Shown here one piece after another: positions 44,062-55,554 of a DNA stretch of 64,000 nt. Position numbers and translations under genes: made by a program. Below the pieces are notes generated by a model. The model was given only the letters and a program-made list of their open reading frames with translations, searched no databases and had not been told where the DNA came from. The stretch comes from Marsupella aquatica (Eukaryota; Marchantiophyta), in assembly GCA_973895155.1 (NCBI GenBank), contig OZ316897.1:14570001-14634000 (forward strand), in the 5' to 3' direction. Positions within the stretch are counted from its first letter, which is position 1; the number at the start of each line of letters is the position of its first letter.

Positions 44062-45633
44062 ATGAGGCAGCTCAAGTTTCACGAGAAGAAACTGCTGAAA
44101 AAGGTTAATTTTCTCGAATGGAAAAGAGATCATGGCTTGCGAGAAGTTAAGGTTATGCGGCGGTACCAGATTGTAGAACGTGATGACTACCACAAGTGAG
44201 TATGGCGACGCGGGTTCTTTTGGCTTATGGATTCGGCGCGTTGAGTAAATGCGTGGATTTTATTACTGTAATCGTCTCGCACTTGAAGCTAGTTGGGGTT
44301 GCAAATCACTGATATCTCGATAATGGATGCTGCAGGTATAATAAAATGTGCGGCATGGTTACCAGACTTGTGAATATAATAAAAAAGCTGGATCCCAAGG
44401 ACCCGTTCCGCATAGAGATGACTGAACATCTTCTTGACAAAGTGTATGTGCGCCCAAACCCCTGGACTTTAGATTATTTTCTGTAGTTTCCTCCAATTGT
44501 TTGACGCACTGTGGTTTCACATGAAGATGTTTGTTCTTTCAATTTTCTGGATGCACTGTGTCCCTTCCACAGAAATGTGTGGTTGTTAGGATGGATGTCT
44601 TAGTTCTTTTCTTCTTTACAATTTTCCGAATGTGCTGTATTTGCTGTATTCCTGTTACCGAACTTTGTGATTGAGGGTGAATATTTTTCGCCTCCATAAT
44701 TGTACCGTGGATGTGCGGTATTCCTGTCAACGAAGTTTTTCATTGAAAGGACGAGCTTGATTTTGGTTTAGATCGGTTCGGATCCGTCCGTTCTGGACTG
44801 TCTCAGTTGACATGTTGGCTGTGACTTTCTTCTGGTTTGTGAGGTTCGACTTTCCCATTGAAAGATGTCACAAAATGAGCTAAAGATCCTCCGTCCATTC
44901 AATTTGTTCACATCTTGAGATTTCTGGTGGTACAGGTATAACATGGGTGTCGTACCAACTAAGAAAGGTCTTTCTGTCTGCAAAAAGTTGTCAGTGTCTT
45001 CTTTCTGCCGGTACGTGACTTCTTGCATTTTTCTGCGTGTGTCTATCGTCTGTGTATGAATGATTGATCACCACAATTGGATGAGTTAGGATTACACTAA
45101 GTTGTAACATTTGGAGGAGTGTCTACAATTTCTGTTTGTTTGGTGTTCAAGTTGTTGTCAAGCTTGAACTCCAGCTGTTAGCACTTGTATTGAATTCAAA
45201 GTAATACTCTCTTTGTACTGCAGAAGAAGGCTGGCAGTTGTTATGGTACGGCTCAAGTTTGCCGAGAATCTGAAAGAAGCCGCAACTTTTGTTGAACAAG
45301 GACGTATCCTCATCAATGAACATGATGCTCATTGACACTCTCTCTTCTCTTTCCATTTACATTGCACCATAGGAAGTCCACATCATGCGGTGAAATTTGG
45401 ATGTATGTCTATTGGAATGAAAGATATGTTTTTATGATCAGTGTTGTTTTCTTTGGAAGACCTTGACTCTTATTTCCACAGACATTCGCGTGGGTCCTGA
45501 TACGGTCACCGATCCAGCTTTCCTGGTAACGCGGAATATGGAGGATTTTGTGACTTGGGTGGACACCTCCAAGATTAAGAGGAAAGTGCTTGAGTATAAT
45601 GATAAGTTGGACGATTTTGATCTACTCAATTAA
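44062..45633 (+). CDS. IMP3: U3 small nucleolar ribonucleoprotein IMP3
   Basis: Five exons join without a stop into 182 residues: 44062-44195, 44336-44443, 44936-45010, 45224-45303 and 45482-45633. All four introns are GT-AG. The product starts [20 protein letters not shown], the typical IMP3 N-terminus, and continues with [19 protein letters not shown]. The S4-type RNA-binding domain follows from about residue 104 ([21 protein letters not shown] ... [17 protein letters not shown]) and ends in the conserved [15 protein letters not shown] tail. Length equals that of the family (about 180). IMP3 bridges U3 snoRNA and the pre-18S region in the small-subunit processome of the nucleolus and is normally essential. 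No break was seen, so this is the best-supported host gene in the window. The start is fixed by family alignment. Confidence 0.95.
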
Positions 45634-47689
45634 GAAGCACATGGTGTCCTCAGCCGATTGAAAACAGTGAAATTTGTACAACAGTGAAGTCTAGGGAAGG
45701 CTCAGTTGTAGTGGGCATTATAGAAGTAGATGGTGGACCCATTCCAACGATCGCTCTGTTCACTATTTGGCTAAAGGTCCGATATCCGAAGAACCTAAAA
45801 ACAGCAGCAGTGAAACTATTGGACTTCCCGTATATGGGGACTTGGAGAAATTACAGGGATGCTCCCTGACCTTCCTTCAAACATCCAAGGGACTTGGAAG
45901 AAAGCACTACCAGACTTGCCTTCCAACAAGTAGGGAGCTGGACATAACATCAGGGGTTTACGTGGAACTTGTCAACAATCCCCTGTTTCTTTTTCCTTTT
46001 CGGAGTTGTTTTTGCTTGCTATGCATCTACTCATTACTCGCTAAGCTAGTGCCTTGCATGTAGTTGTCGTGGTGACCTCTGTCCTCACCACTTTGACGAC
46101 CGGCGAGCCTGGATTTTATAGGACGGTTGCTTTTTATACATTTGTGAAATCTTTGTAGGAATATCGTGAAGCTTTTGTCTCCAAGATCGATGTCCTTTTG
46201 TATTGAACCTGATTGAGCAGGGTTCTTCCCCTAGCAGATTCGCCTGAATCTGATTCCCTGCTGTTACAATACGTGGAAATTTTACTTGACTGTATTTTGG
46301 AATGTACATTTGGGTTAGATGAGTGGATTCTTGTCGCAGCCCCGCATATGGATTAAGATCCACAGGTTGTCCAATTACGTCGGATTCTCTCGTGTCCTAG
46401 ATGCTTATACGAACTGGGAATTCGGATGGGCCTTCATTTTTACTCAGTTATGTTTCTCCATTTGCCATTAGTCATTGTGCACCATGTGCGAAATTGGATT
46501 TCCACGTTCACGTTGAGGAGATATAACGGTGAGAGAGGCGCTATGGGCAGAGCTTGACAATCTTTCCCGCATAGGAAGTAATTAGATGAAAGTGAGAATC
46601 TCGAAACTGAGTCCCTGTACAGCGCGCTAGGGCTAGAGCTTCAACCCTCTCGCACAGTAAACTACCAGATGAAAATGAAATTGTAGAATCAATCGAACTG
46701 CCTCTTCACATCATTCAATGGAAAAACGGATCTAAGTTGATCTCTTCTATTGATCAAGTTGAATGAATCTAAGTTGCAGCCACGGGCTCAAATTCGAAGT
46801 GGACAAGGCCAGGATCGGTAGATTCGATCGAGAGATTCCAAATATGGAAGAGGGTAGGGCGGACCAAAATCCCATCCGCATGGTTATTTAGCATCCTGTT
46901 GTGGACTCTCTTATCCTATCTACTCCGCCAAATAGGGATTTGAAGGTTGGAAACCCAGGAGTTTTGTGAACAGAATAACGCCGTCGAAATAAAGTGTCCC
47001 TTCCAAAGCCGGAAGATCTAACGAACGGTAAGGCTGCACATCTCACTTGGGCCGAATGACGACGTAACACCAATCTCGAGAAATCAGCAGAGCGGGTTAC
47101 AATGTTGGTTCCGCGAACGGTATGGTCCACACATCTCATTTGGGCCGAATCGACGACTTGTTGCGCGTATTCAGAAACCAACAGGATGGGGTTACAAGAT
47201 GGGCTATGTAAACGGTGATTCACTGAAAAACAAGAGATCGCAGTAATGGAATTGCACCACACGAAGTCCAGACAGGGAAACACTTAAATCAACTCACGAA
47301 GTTTTTATACCCGTTTGGACCATACGAGCTATCGAGAAGAAAGCCTCCGTGTCAAAGACAAGTGCTTATATTCTTACTGCCGCAAATGAAACAAAGCCTA
47401 CCAGTTACAGAAAAAGTAACTCATGTGACTCCTTTACCGCAAATTTCGTACTGCTTCCCGCCCTCTACATACAAATCTCGGTTTAGTTCTGCTCCCATAT
47501 CTAATCATTAGGGATTTGAAGTTCTAGGTCACCCACAGCCGAGCATAGAATACTGGCAAAACTACAAGCTTGAGGTATAACTTGACAGTGGCTCTCTCGA
47601 TGAACTGACCTGTGCATGGTACAAAATCTTTTAACATCGCAAAGAATTATCCTCAAGCTAGGGTAGACATGCCGATAACTATCGTGAAA
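45634..47689. other. region between IMP3 and the F-box gene, no gene seen
   Basis: It holds the convergent 3' flanks of two genes. A direct repeat of about 94 bp is visible at 47037 and 47131 ('cacatctca.ttgggccgaat'). No further coding exon can be supported. Confidence 0.45.
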
Positions 47690-49237
47690 CTATACATCAA
47701 CTAGCGAGGGTTGGAACGCATAAAGCCCTTCGGGGTAGTATTTGCCACACAGATCAGGAAGTTGAGTCCAAGTATCGTCGCTGGGGTTATGGGCAAGCAC
47801 TCCGAAACCAAGGCACTTGTCGACATGAAAATTTGGAAGATAATAGCCGCTCTCGCAACTATAAGGCCAGCTGTTCTCGGGGTAGATCCCTGCAACATAG
47901 AACTGGTCCCCCTGCCCAACACACCAGTCCCCAATCATGAGGTCCCTTACGTCTGGAAAAAGCTCCACAGGCATTCTAGAAGCCACAAATGGCACCACTT
48001 TACCGTCCTTCGTGAGCTCACTGGTAAACATCTGAGTCTGATCTCTTGCCCTCCTTTGCACGATCAGAATGCGGCCCTGATACTCAACAAGCTGAAAGAG
48101 TATGCTATTCCGCCTTGCCAACGGAATAGCGTACCATTCATCATTCTCCACATCATATCTCACAACACTCCAAGGCCTCATGGTTTCAAATCTCCCCGCT
48201 ACCCAATCGTCGATGAATACCCCCGGCTCACCCCAATTATCCATCCACGTCTGTTTGCTGCAACTGATAAAGTAGACAAAGCCATTACTGGCCACAGGCT
48301 TCCCAGTTCTCCAGAACCTCAACCCTTTGGGTACATCACCACCTTTCTTCCAGGAATTCGTCAACGAGTCATAAACAAGCGTGCCCCTCTCACTGGAACT
48401 CCCCGGGAGTGTCACCCCTGCAACCACGAGCTTGTAGTTCCTGCCTTCCCTGTCCATCGACATCCCAACCACCCCCTCCTTGTCGAGTGTAGACAAGTTA
48501 CAAACCTTGATTCTACTAGTGCAGACTCCAGTTTCGTACACAATCTCAGAATGGAGAGGAACGACGGAGATGGAGTCATGCAAAATTTTGCAGGGCACCT
48601 GAAGTCGTCGAGACTGCTTGGTGACAGGATTGCAAACCAAAAGCTCCCCAGCAATGCCAGTTTTAAAGCACAGCAGACCCCCAGCTGAGACAAGCAACGA
48701 CAACAAGTTGCTTGGGGTTTCCAGGAACGCCAAGGAGATCTGCTGCCACGAGTTCCTCCTCTTGTTGAAGACGGTGGAAGGGACGTCCTCGTGGAAGTAC
48801 AGAGGCACGCATTTTCGTTTGCAGTCCTGCTTAGAAAAGTTAAATCCAACTGAGAGAATGGTCGCATTCCATCTCTTGCATACACTGCGAAACCTAACTA
48901 GGGAAGGGAAGGGCAGCTTCTCCAGCACCCGTGCGTGGAGGTCATCCGGCAAAAGCCCCCACACGCCAGGATCGATTTGGATACCGTCTCCTTCCTCCTC
49001 CTCCTTCTTCCTGCCTAGACTTCTTGGGTACCCTGTCGACTCGGTCCAGAACGAAGACCTCACTGCGAATTCCTCCCCACAATTCTCCAGAGGCCGAGGA
49101 CGTTTGACCCCACTAGGAAAGTAATGCTCCAGGTTCTCCAGGGATTTCTTCTCAACCACTGCGTCGGAACAGCTGCTGCTACTACTACTATTAATGCTAC
49201 TCATGGCCGAGATTTCCCCTTCCATGGAACTTACCAT
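47690..49237 (-). CDS. F-box protein with kelch-like/beta-propeller C-terminus
   Basis: An intact single-exon frame of 515 residues. After a Ser-rich, charged leader (1-90) comes an F-box at about 92-130 (WGLLPDDLHARVLEKLPFPSLVRFRSVCKRWN). F-box proteins bind SKP1 and bring substrates to SCF ubiquitin ligases. The rest (about 140-515) has repeated beta-strand signatures of a kelch/FBA-type propeller: GGLLCFKTG, LLVCNPVTKQSRRLQVP, LVYDSLTNSWKKG, VVRYDVENDEWYAIP and LAHNPSDDTWTQLPD. The layout resembles the single-exon plant F-box/kelch At5g15710 and UFO-like group. Start: the first Met at 49237; Met5 and Met12 are alternatives within the low-complexity leader. It converges with IMP3, whose stop lies about 2.1 kb away. 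Substrate unknown. Confidence 0.88.
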   Translation of the reverse strand: MVSSMEGEISAMSSINSSSSSSCSDAVVEKKSLENLEHYFPSGVKRPRPLENCGEEFAVRSSFWTESTGYPRSLGRKKEEEEGDGIQIDPGVWGLLPDDLHARVLEKLPFPSLVRFRSVCKRWNATILSVGFNFSKQDCKRKCVPLYFHEDVPSTVFNKRRNSWQQISLAFLETPSNLLSLLVSAGGLLCFKTGIAGELLVCNPVTKQSRRLQVPCKILHDSISVVPLHSEIVYETGVCTSRIKVCNLSTLDKEGVVGMSMDREGRNYKLVVAGVTLPGSSSERGTLVYDSLTNSWKKGGDVPKGLRFWRTGKPVASNGFVYFISCSKQTWMDNWGEPGVFIDDWVAGRFETMRPWSVVRYDVENDEWYAIPLARRNSILFQLVEYQGRILIVQRRARDQTQMFTSELTKDGKVVPFVASRMPVELFPDVRDLMIGDWCVGQGDQFYVAGIYPENSWPYSCESGYYLPNFHVDKCLGFGVLAHNPSDDTWTQLPDLCGKYYPEGLYAFQPSLVDV

Positions 49238-50025
49238 CGTTTCACTTCACTTCAGCTGCAGCACCTCAAACAGAACACAACCCAAATCAACCCAACACAA
49301 CAAAACAAGACAAAAAGCAACACAACGCAACACAACACAACACAAAGCGACCTGAAACTTCAAAACAGTCACCCAATCTCCCCCTCTCTCTCACCCACAC
49401 ACCCGATTACCAAACGGACTGGCCAACTGCCGGGCTGCCGCTAGAGTGTTACGGTTGCTGAAGGAAGAGAACTTTACGACCCACAGAGTTCCGACAGCCA
49501 CCGACCCACATAATCCGGTTCACTTGCAAACAACAGTTGCGAACTTTCGTCTCTCCCTCAGCGGCGGACCACCCGGAAAAGAAGGAACAAGATCGATTCG
49601 AGTGAAACATGAATCGATTTTCATGGCAAACGACAACACGGCACAGGAAAGGGAAAGGGAAAGGGAATCGAGGTAATGAGGTTCCGAAATGTCAGCAACA
49701 ACAATGGTACGTGGCAGTGGCCGCCATGGAAAGCATGAAAGATTGAAAGAAGAACAGCTTTTCACAGCGTTTGGTTCGTTCTTCATTCAGTCAAGCAGTG
49801 CTGATTGACTGACTGGCTGGCTGGGTGGCTGGCTGACAGATTTCTCCTGCCCTAAAGAAGAAAAGACCAATCAATTTTGGAATCCACATGAGCTCGAAAG
49901 GAGAACCACTTTCGTGGCGGTTCACTATTGGTTCTTCATCACTGTTTTCATTCATTCAAGGCGGACCTGAAGACTACACTAACTCACTCAATAATCGACA
50001 CTCTGCATGTCCAACCGAAAGAAGT
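49238..50025. other. F-box gene 5' flank
   Basis: Probable promoter and leader of the minus-strand F-box gene. It has an (AACAC)n-like run at about 49265-49350, a GGGAAA run near 49648-49670 and a CTGGCTGG run near 49808-49835. No TATA box was assigned. Confidence 0.4.
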
Positions 50026-50500
50026 AGAGGGATTTGCTTATCAGACCCCACAACGAATTGCCTTACTTGATAGGACCCTGAAGTTTTGGGTACATTAATC
50101 CAAGGTCAATCAACATCGATCCAAGAATCAACAGTAAGTCTGGATCACTCAGGGGTCCTACCAAGTAACATGTTTCATTTTGTGATCTGATCAACCAAAT
50201 CCCTCGAAAGAAGTAACAATTCATTAAGCAACGGAAATTTGGCCATCACATCTGAAAGAAGCAACAATTCATTAAGGAATGGAAATTTGGCCATCACAAC
50301 TGAAAGAAGGAACAATTCATTAAGGAATGGAAATTTGGCCACCAAGCTGGTTACAGGAGGTAGTTCAGGAGGTATTTGCTTGATGGACCCCAAAATGAAA
50401 AATTATATTTTATGGGACCCTGAGGTTTTGGGAAAGTTGATTCAAAGGGTCTGGATCACTCAAGGGTACAATCAAGTAATTTTATTTTTTATTTTAGGGA
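50026..50500. repeat. 48-bp tandem repeat inside a diverged direct duplication
   Basis: 'ggaaatttggcca' starts at 50233, 50281 and 50329, giving an exact 48-bp period with 'tgaaagaag.aacaattcattaaggaat'. On either side, 50026-50175 and 50369-50500 are diverged direct copies ('gatttgctt..gaccccaaa', 'gaccctga.gttttggg', 'gtctggatcactca.ggg'). Confidence 0.75.
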
Positions 50501-52013
50501 CTCATCAAGCAAATACCTCAGGTTACCCTAGTGGTGATTAGTTTAGTGCAAAAAAGAATTACTTCTTCACTATAATTACTGTTATGTGAGAATTAGCATT
50601 ACTCCCAAATCAGTGTTACTAACACTAATTTTTGTAAAGTGATGTTGAGTCCAGGTAACACTATTTTTGTCGGTTTTTCAAAGTAGCATTTTTCCAATTT
50701 TGTTTAAAGTGCTAGTAAAAAATGGGTGATCTTGTCCAGAGTAACACTAATTCTTGTGGATTTTTCAAGATAGTTTTTTTCCACTATTTTGCAACTCTTG
50801 AGACAATAGTAACACAAATTCATGTGCACAAAATTAGTGTTATAACAAAATTAGTGTGAGTGACAAGACTTCATGAGTAGAGCCCGGGAATACCTGCTCT
50901 CAAATATGTGAGTAACACTAATTAAGGTGAACAGTGTAATTTTTATTTTTAGGTCCTTGTCCAATAAATGGGAAAACTACCAACAATTTAAAGAAAGGGA
51001 ATAAGCAAAGTACAAAAAGAAACGAAAGCAAAAGAGTTCGAAAGACAACAAACACTAAATCTAGGCAAATGCAACCCCAAAAACCAAGGACAAGGGGGAA
51101 AAAACTAAAAATAAATAAGGGGACTTCTAAAAAACTCTAGGTTGAGAATATGATTGGATTGGGGGGGAATTTAATTTTAGATGAGACAGCCTGAACATTT
51201 TCAAATGAGGTGAAACGCTTAGTTGAAATTGGTCCCTAACACGTGCTTCTGCTAGGTGTCCACTAAGTACCGGAAAAGGTTTAAAAAGGCAGACTACTTT
51301 TGGCTAGCAAAAATTAGAATGGCGACCTGCCACAGTCTGGAGCGATTTACATAAATGGAAATTGGGCGGATACTAAACTCTAGATTAAACAACGTGGATT
51401 TTTTTATATGAGGCGGAATGGTCCCAAAAAATCCAATTTTTTTATAAATTGGTTGGGAACACAGTTTTTAGCTAGATGTCAGAAAAATACCAAGAAAGGT
51501 AAACTCATAAAAGGGTTTTAATTTGGGAAAATTATAATGGTCACCTGCAATAGCGCAATAGTGGTTTTTTAAAATGAAAGATAGTGAACCAGGTTACAAC
51601 TACAACATGCCCAATGATAATTGCATATTGTGTTGGAGACTTAAAGCCTAGTTAATTGATGCTAACTTTCCTCTATGTCATAGACAGTGACCAGACCAAA
51701 GAGCCCTGTGTTGCATGGAGACTCCGCAAATCATCTTTGGCCTCCATATTACTTTTTTTACAAAAAAAGTTACCTGATCCCAATACCCTACCCTTGCATG
51801 CATAGAATTTTTTTCTCTGCAATTTTTTAAGCATTTATAGATTATCCCATGTAACCCCACGGATGTGGGGAAGCCAGGCAGGCCACAAGCACATAAAAGG
51901 TAACATGCGGGGAGCAATCACCCCACCAGTCAGCAGAAGCAGCCTATCTACGATCAGGGCACCCCAAAGTAACAAAAAAGGACAACACAAACTACAGGAG
52001 CTGGCCCAGTCAT
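50501..52013. other. no supported gene
   Basis: At 50560-50935 the phrase 'taacactaat' or 'agtgttac' recurs at least six times at irregular spacing, suggesting an eroded minisatellite. The rest is AT-rich and unassigned. Confidence 0.4.
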
Positions 52014-52290
52014 CTAAATAAAAGATGAAAGCCATAAGGGCCCCCAACACAATCTGTCATCTCTGCCCAAAATACAGTAGCATGTGCCCTTGCAGAGCCA
52101 CACTAAGCTTTTAGCAATGATATTCTCCCGGGCCCTGAGATGTTGGGAGAGACATCTGCCAGCCGTCAGATTGTCGCAAACACGGTAGAGAACATCAATC
52201 ACATCAAATTTATGTCGGCCCCCCAGGCTAAGCATGTGTTCATTTCTCCCAGTCCAAAGGGTAGTGGTGGACCTTGCCACCCAGCGCCCT
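52014..52290 (-). pseudogene. LINE ORF2 3' fragment 1
   Basis: Minus-strand reading LWTGRNEHMLSLGGRHKFDVIDVLYRVCDNL resembles the segment after the zinc-binding domain of the plus-strand LINE at 53630-53800 (LWMGRNEQIF...VFDF). Short and broken. Confidence 0.5.
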
Positions 52291-52440
52291 CACCAATCCC
52301 AGCACTTGCGCCTAAGTGCCCTTGGTGCCCGAACGCCTCCACGGAATACCTCGAGCAAGCATCCAACTCGGGGGGGTCACTATATGAAGGGTCATACATC
52401 ACGTGCGACGGTTTGGGTCATTTATGACCCCCCTAAGTCA

Positions 52441-53856
52441 CTTTCTAGAAAGTTGTACGGCACCAATCATGTGATGACACGTATGCATTTTGCAATTAAA
52501 CAACCCTATATTTCCATAGAAGACTTAATAAGTCTTCCGCCAAAGATGGCAAGGCCTAAAACAGAGGGCGGACTTGGTTTCAAAGACTTCCGCACTCACT
52601 CTGAGGCTCTACTTACCCAATGGTTCATGAAGGCTTTGGATTGCCCCACTGCTGAATGGTCGCTATTGCTGCAGGCTAACCTTGATCTCATGGGCTGGAG
52701 GCTTTACAAGGTGATACGTCGGAACAATTACACTTTCCAGGATAAGCTACTGATGTGTTCGCCACGGGCTAGCGGAGGAATGCCTTACACATGGGGCCTG
52801 TGGATGGCTTGGGAGGCCTTAAGGCGTGGCCTCTCTTTTGTGCCCGGTGTGGACGGTATACCTGGCAGATGGAGCATTCAGGACTCTATTCGATGTCTCG
52901 CCGGGCCCCACTCCTGGCCGGTCACTGATTTGGAGGAGGTCACAAAGACCTTAGGGAGACTAGGAATCAGGAAAATAGCTGACTGCTGGTCTGGGGGCTC
53001 AGGGGTATGGATCGACCTTTCTTGTCGCTGGCATTATCTTAGAGGTGTCTCTGAAGAATGTAAGTCATAGTGTGCACTCATACTGGATGTCATCCTTCGT
53101 GGCCACTCCTGCTGGCTGGACCTGGAACCGAGTGCTAGGCAGTGGCGCTGGGCTGACACTCGGGATTTCTCAAAGTCCTTTCGAATTAACAACCAGCGAG
53201 CTTACGAACTCTTGAGGGACAAAAGCACTGACTTTGAGAGATGGAATCGAATTTGGGGATGCAGGCGATCGGAAACAGAATGGAATTCTGTCTGGACTCG
53301 AATTTGGACTTCTGATTTGTCTTCCAGGGCAAAAACATTCATTTGGCGCTTGATAGTTGGTGGTCTCTTCATGGGATCTTGGGCTGCTAAGATTGGTGCA
53401 GGCTCAGGTATATGCCATGTTTGCCCTGGGAGAATTGAAAGCATCCCCCACCTTTTCTTTGGCTGTGCTCACGCCATGCTCTGTTGGGGAATCGGAGAGT
53501 CCAGCTCCTTGAGACAACTGTTTGGCAAGGGTTGGGGTAGCCTGGAACTCCTTGTTGCTACTGATTCCAGAACACACACCCAATCTGCCTGCCTTTTCCT
53601 GCATTATCAAATGCTGTGGGCTCTTTGGATGGGACGAAATGAGCAGATTTTTGGGAAAAAGGTGATCCGAGTATTTGACTTTGGGCTGGTCCTATCGGAA
53701 ACCGAGACTCACTTGCGGGCTGCGGGCTGGTGCCTCCCCATTGGTGGGCGGCGCATCAGACTGGCTAAGGCTAGGGATCTCATAGCTTTAGAACGACGAC
53801 AGTGGTTTGCTAGGAGTACTGGCAGAGTCACCTCTGTGGCTGCGTTGCTGGTCTAG
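52441..53856 (+). pseudogene. non-LTR retrotransposon (LINE) ORF2 C-terminal part, fragment 2
   Basis: The first segment shows MARPKTEGGLGFKDFRTHSEALLTQWF, typical of the region behind the reverse transcriptase in plant LINEs. An in-frame TAG at 53068-53070 interrupts; the same frame resumes and carries the zinc-binding reverse-transcriptase domain (zf-RVT): VWTRIWTSDLSSRAKTFIWR, then CHVC...ESIPHLFFGCAHAMLCW, then LWALWMGRNEQIFGKK. The reverse-transcriptase core and endonuclease are absent, consistent with the usual 5' truncation of LINE copies or with rearrangement. No poly(A) tail was recognised after 53856. Confidence 0.75.
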
Positions 53857-55554
53857 GAGTGATAGCTATTGGAAGAGGTCGAATGGGATACCTCGCTTTA
53901 CCGGCTCTAGGGCTCTAGAAGTTGACATGATGTATGGGTCACTCACATTTTGGGCCACTAGGTTTAGTCCCCCCTTTTTTCTTTTTTTTATTGTGATTCT
54001 GGCCTTTGCTTTTGCCGCTGGCCTCCCTGAGGGAGTTGTTCTGATGTATCTATGGGGCTGTTTGCTTCCCCCCGGCCGTGGGGTTTTCGCGGTCTCACCT
54101 TTTATTATAAAAAATATTTTCCCAGGAAGTCTTCCGCCAAAACCATTTAAATGGCCATATACTTCGTCGCACATGATATGCCACTTCCATGGAAGTGACC
54201 CCCCTGAGGCATCCAAGTGCCTCTAGCACCACTAGCGGCCACTCCCATACGAAGCCGCACTTGCTCACCTACACGACCGCTACTCAACGGTCCTCACTGT
54301 CTGCACAAGCAACCAAACACCTCGGTAAGTAACCCCTCCAGATCTAGAACTCGCCAAGTCTAGCATCCTAACTCAAGCTCAACAGACGTTGGTAAATAGG
54401 TCAGCGATAGGTCCTCCCGATGCCATAAGCCGGAACCAGAACCCACGCCCACTATCCGTCTAGGACAGCTCATTCCTTGGGCGCGGCCCGGGTTCCCCCT
54501 CGTACCTATCCATCATCAACTGATCACTCTGACCTCAGGACATGCTCATGGCCCAATTAGCGTAGCTTGTCCTAAAGCTTGTCCCAAGCTTGTCTCAACA
54601 CGCCGGGACCAAAACGGCCCCGACTCTAACACCGACTTCCGGTTTGCCCCACTGATGGTCTAGGGACCGAGCGCCCTTGGGACTCAGCCTCCATACCTAC
54701 TTGGCCTTGCCTCCCCAATGCAAGCTCCCTTGGGAGGCTGAACGCGGCTTGACTGCTGTTCGGCAGGATTTGGCAAACGGGCGAGCTAACACCCGCAAAC
54801 CACGAGAACCCATGGCACCGCCAGACCCAGCTGAGCTCAAGAGGTCGTAACCCTCCTCAAGAGCTTTCCAACGCACCTAAGAAGTCCTCCAACGGACTTC
54901 CCGTTGGGAAGATATCGTCATTTCCGTTTGGCGATTTCCCTTAGTGTCGCGACCGCAGCGGCTCACGACTTCGGCTCGCCCTTAGCCCCCAGGGAGACAC
55001 CACTCCCTCATATATGCTTCTGGGGACCTGCCACCCCCGGACCAGCTTTGGTCCCGAAACATTTGGCCCCCAACCCGGATCCCATCGCGCATAATGGGCG
55101 TGCCACCAACTGGCAACGCCCATAATTTTCTTGATAGGCATCCGCAAGCGGAGTGCCTTAGCCCGTTGTGACCGGGCCGACCCAGTGCTCATGCCTAGGC
55201 CCTCAGGTCCGATCGGCCCCACCCGGATTGGGCCACAACTTGCGCCCCAAGCGTCCGTTGCCAATGGCAACAACTCCATTGGCCTTGGGCCCAAGAGGAG
55301 CTCACTCCCAAGCCCTCAGAACTCAAAGCCCATCCGATGGTCCGGACGGCCACCCTTGAGCCCGGCCCATTTCCCCTTGACCCAACCAACCATAGGCTAG
55401 TCCAAGTCCTTAGTGTGTGTCCCCAGCTTGGCCCCTTGCCTCGCTAGTGCCACGTCTCATTGCCCACAAGTCTCCCCATGCTAAGTCCTCCCCGGATGGC
55501 CTATCCAGGCCTGGACCATAAGGGAACTCGGCGTCGGAGTCAGCGACGTCGAAG
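53857..55554. other. no supported gene, GC-rich from 54240
   Basis: 54158-54207 resembles 40697-40747. From about 54240 the sequence becomes C-rich and rich in short inverted phrases ('ggcgtgccaccaactggcaacgcc'; 'gttgccaatggcaac'), without a coding motif. It may be LTR or satellite material. Confidence 0.35.

Noticed and set aside
45684-46063. Open frames behind IMP3 as an additional gene
   Set aside because: Short and without domain; more likely 3' untranslated and flanking sequence of IMP3.
47711-48688. Long plus-strand open frame of 325 codons
   Set aside because: Lies antisense within the F-box gene; no domain, and explained by codon structure of the real gene.
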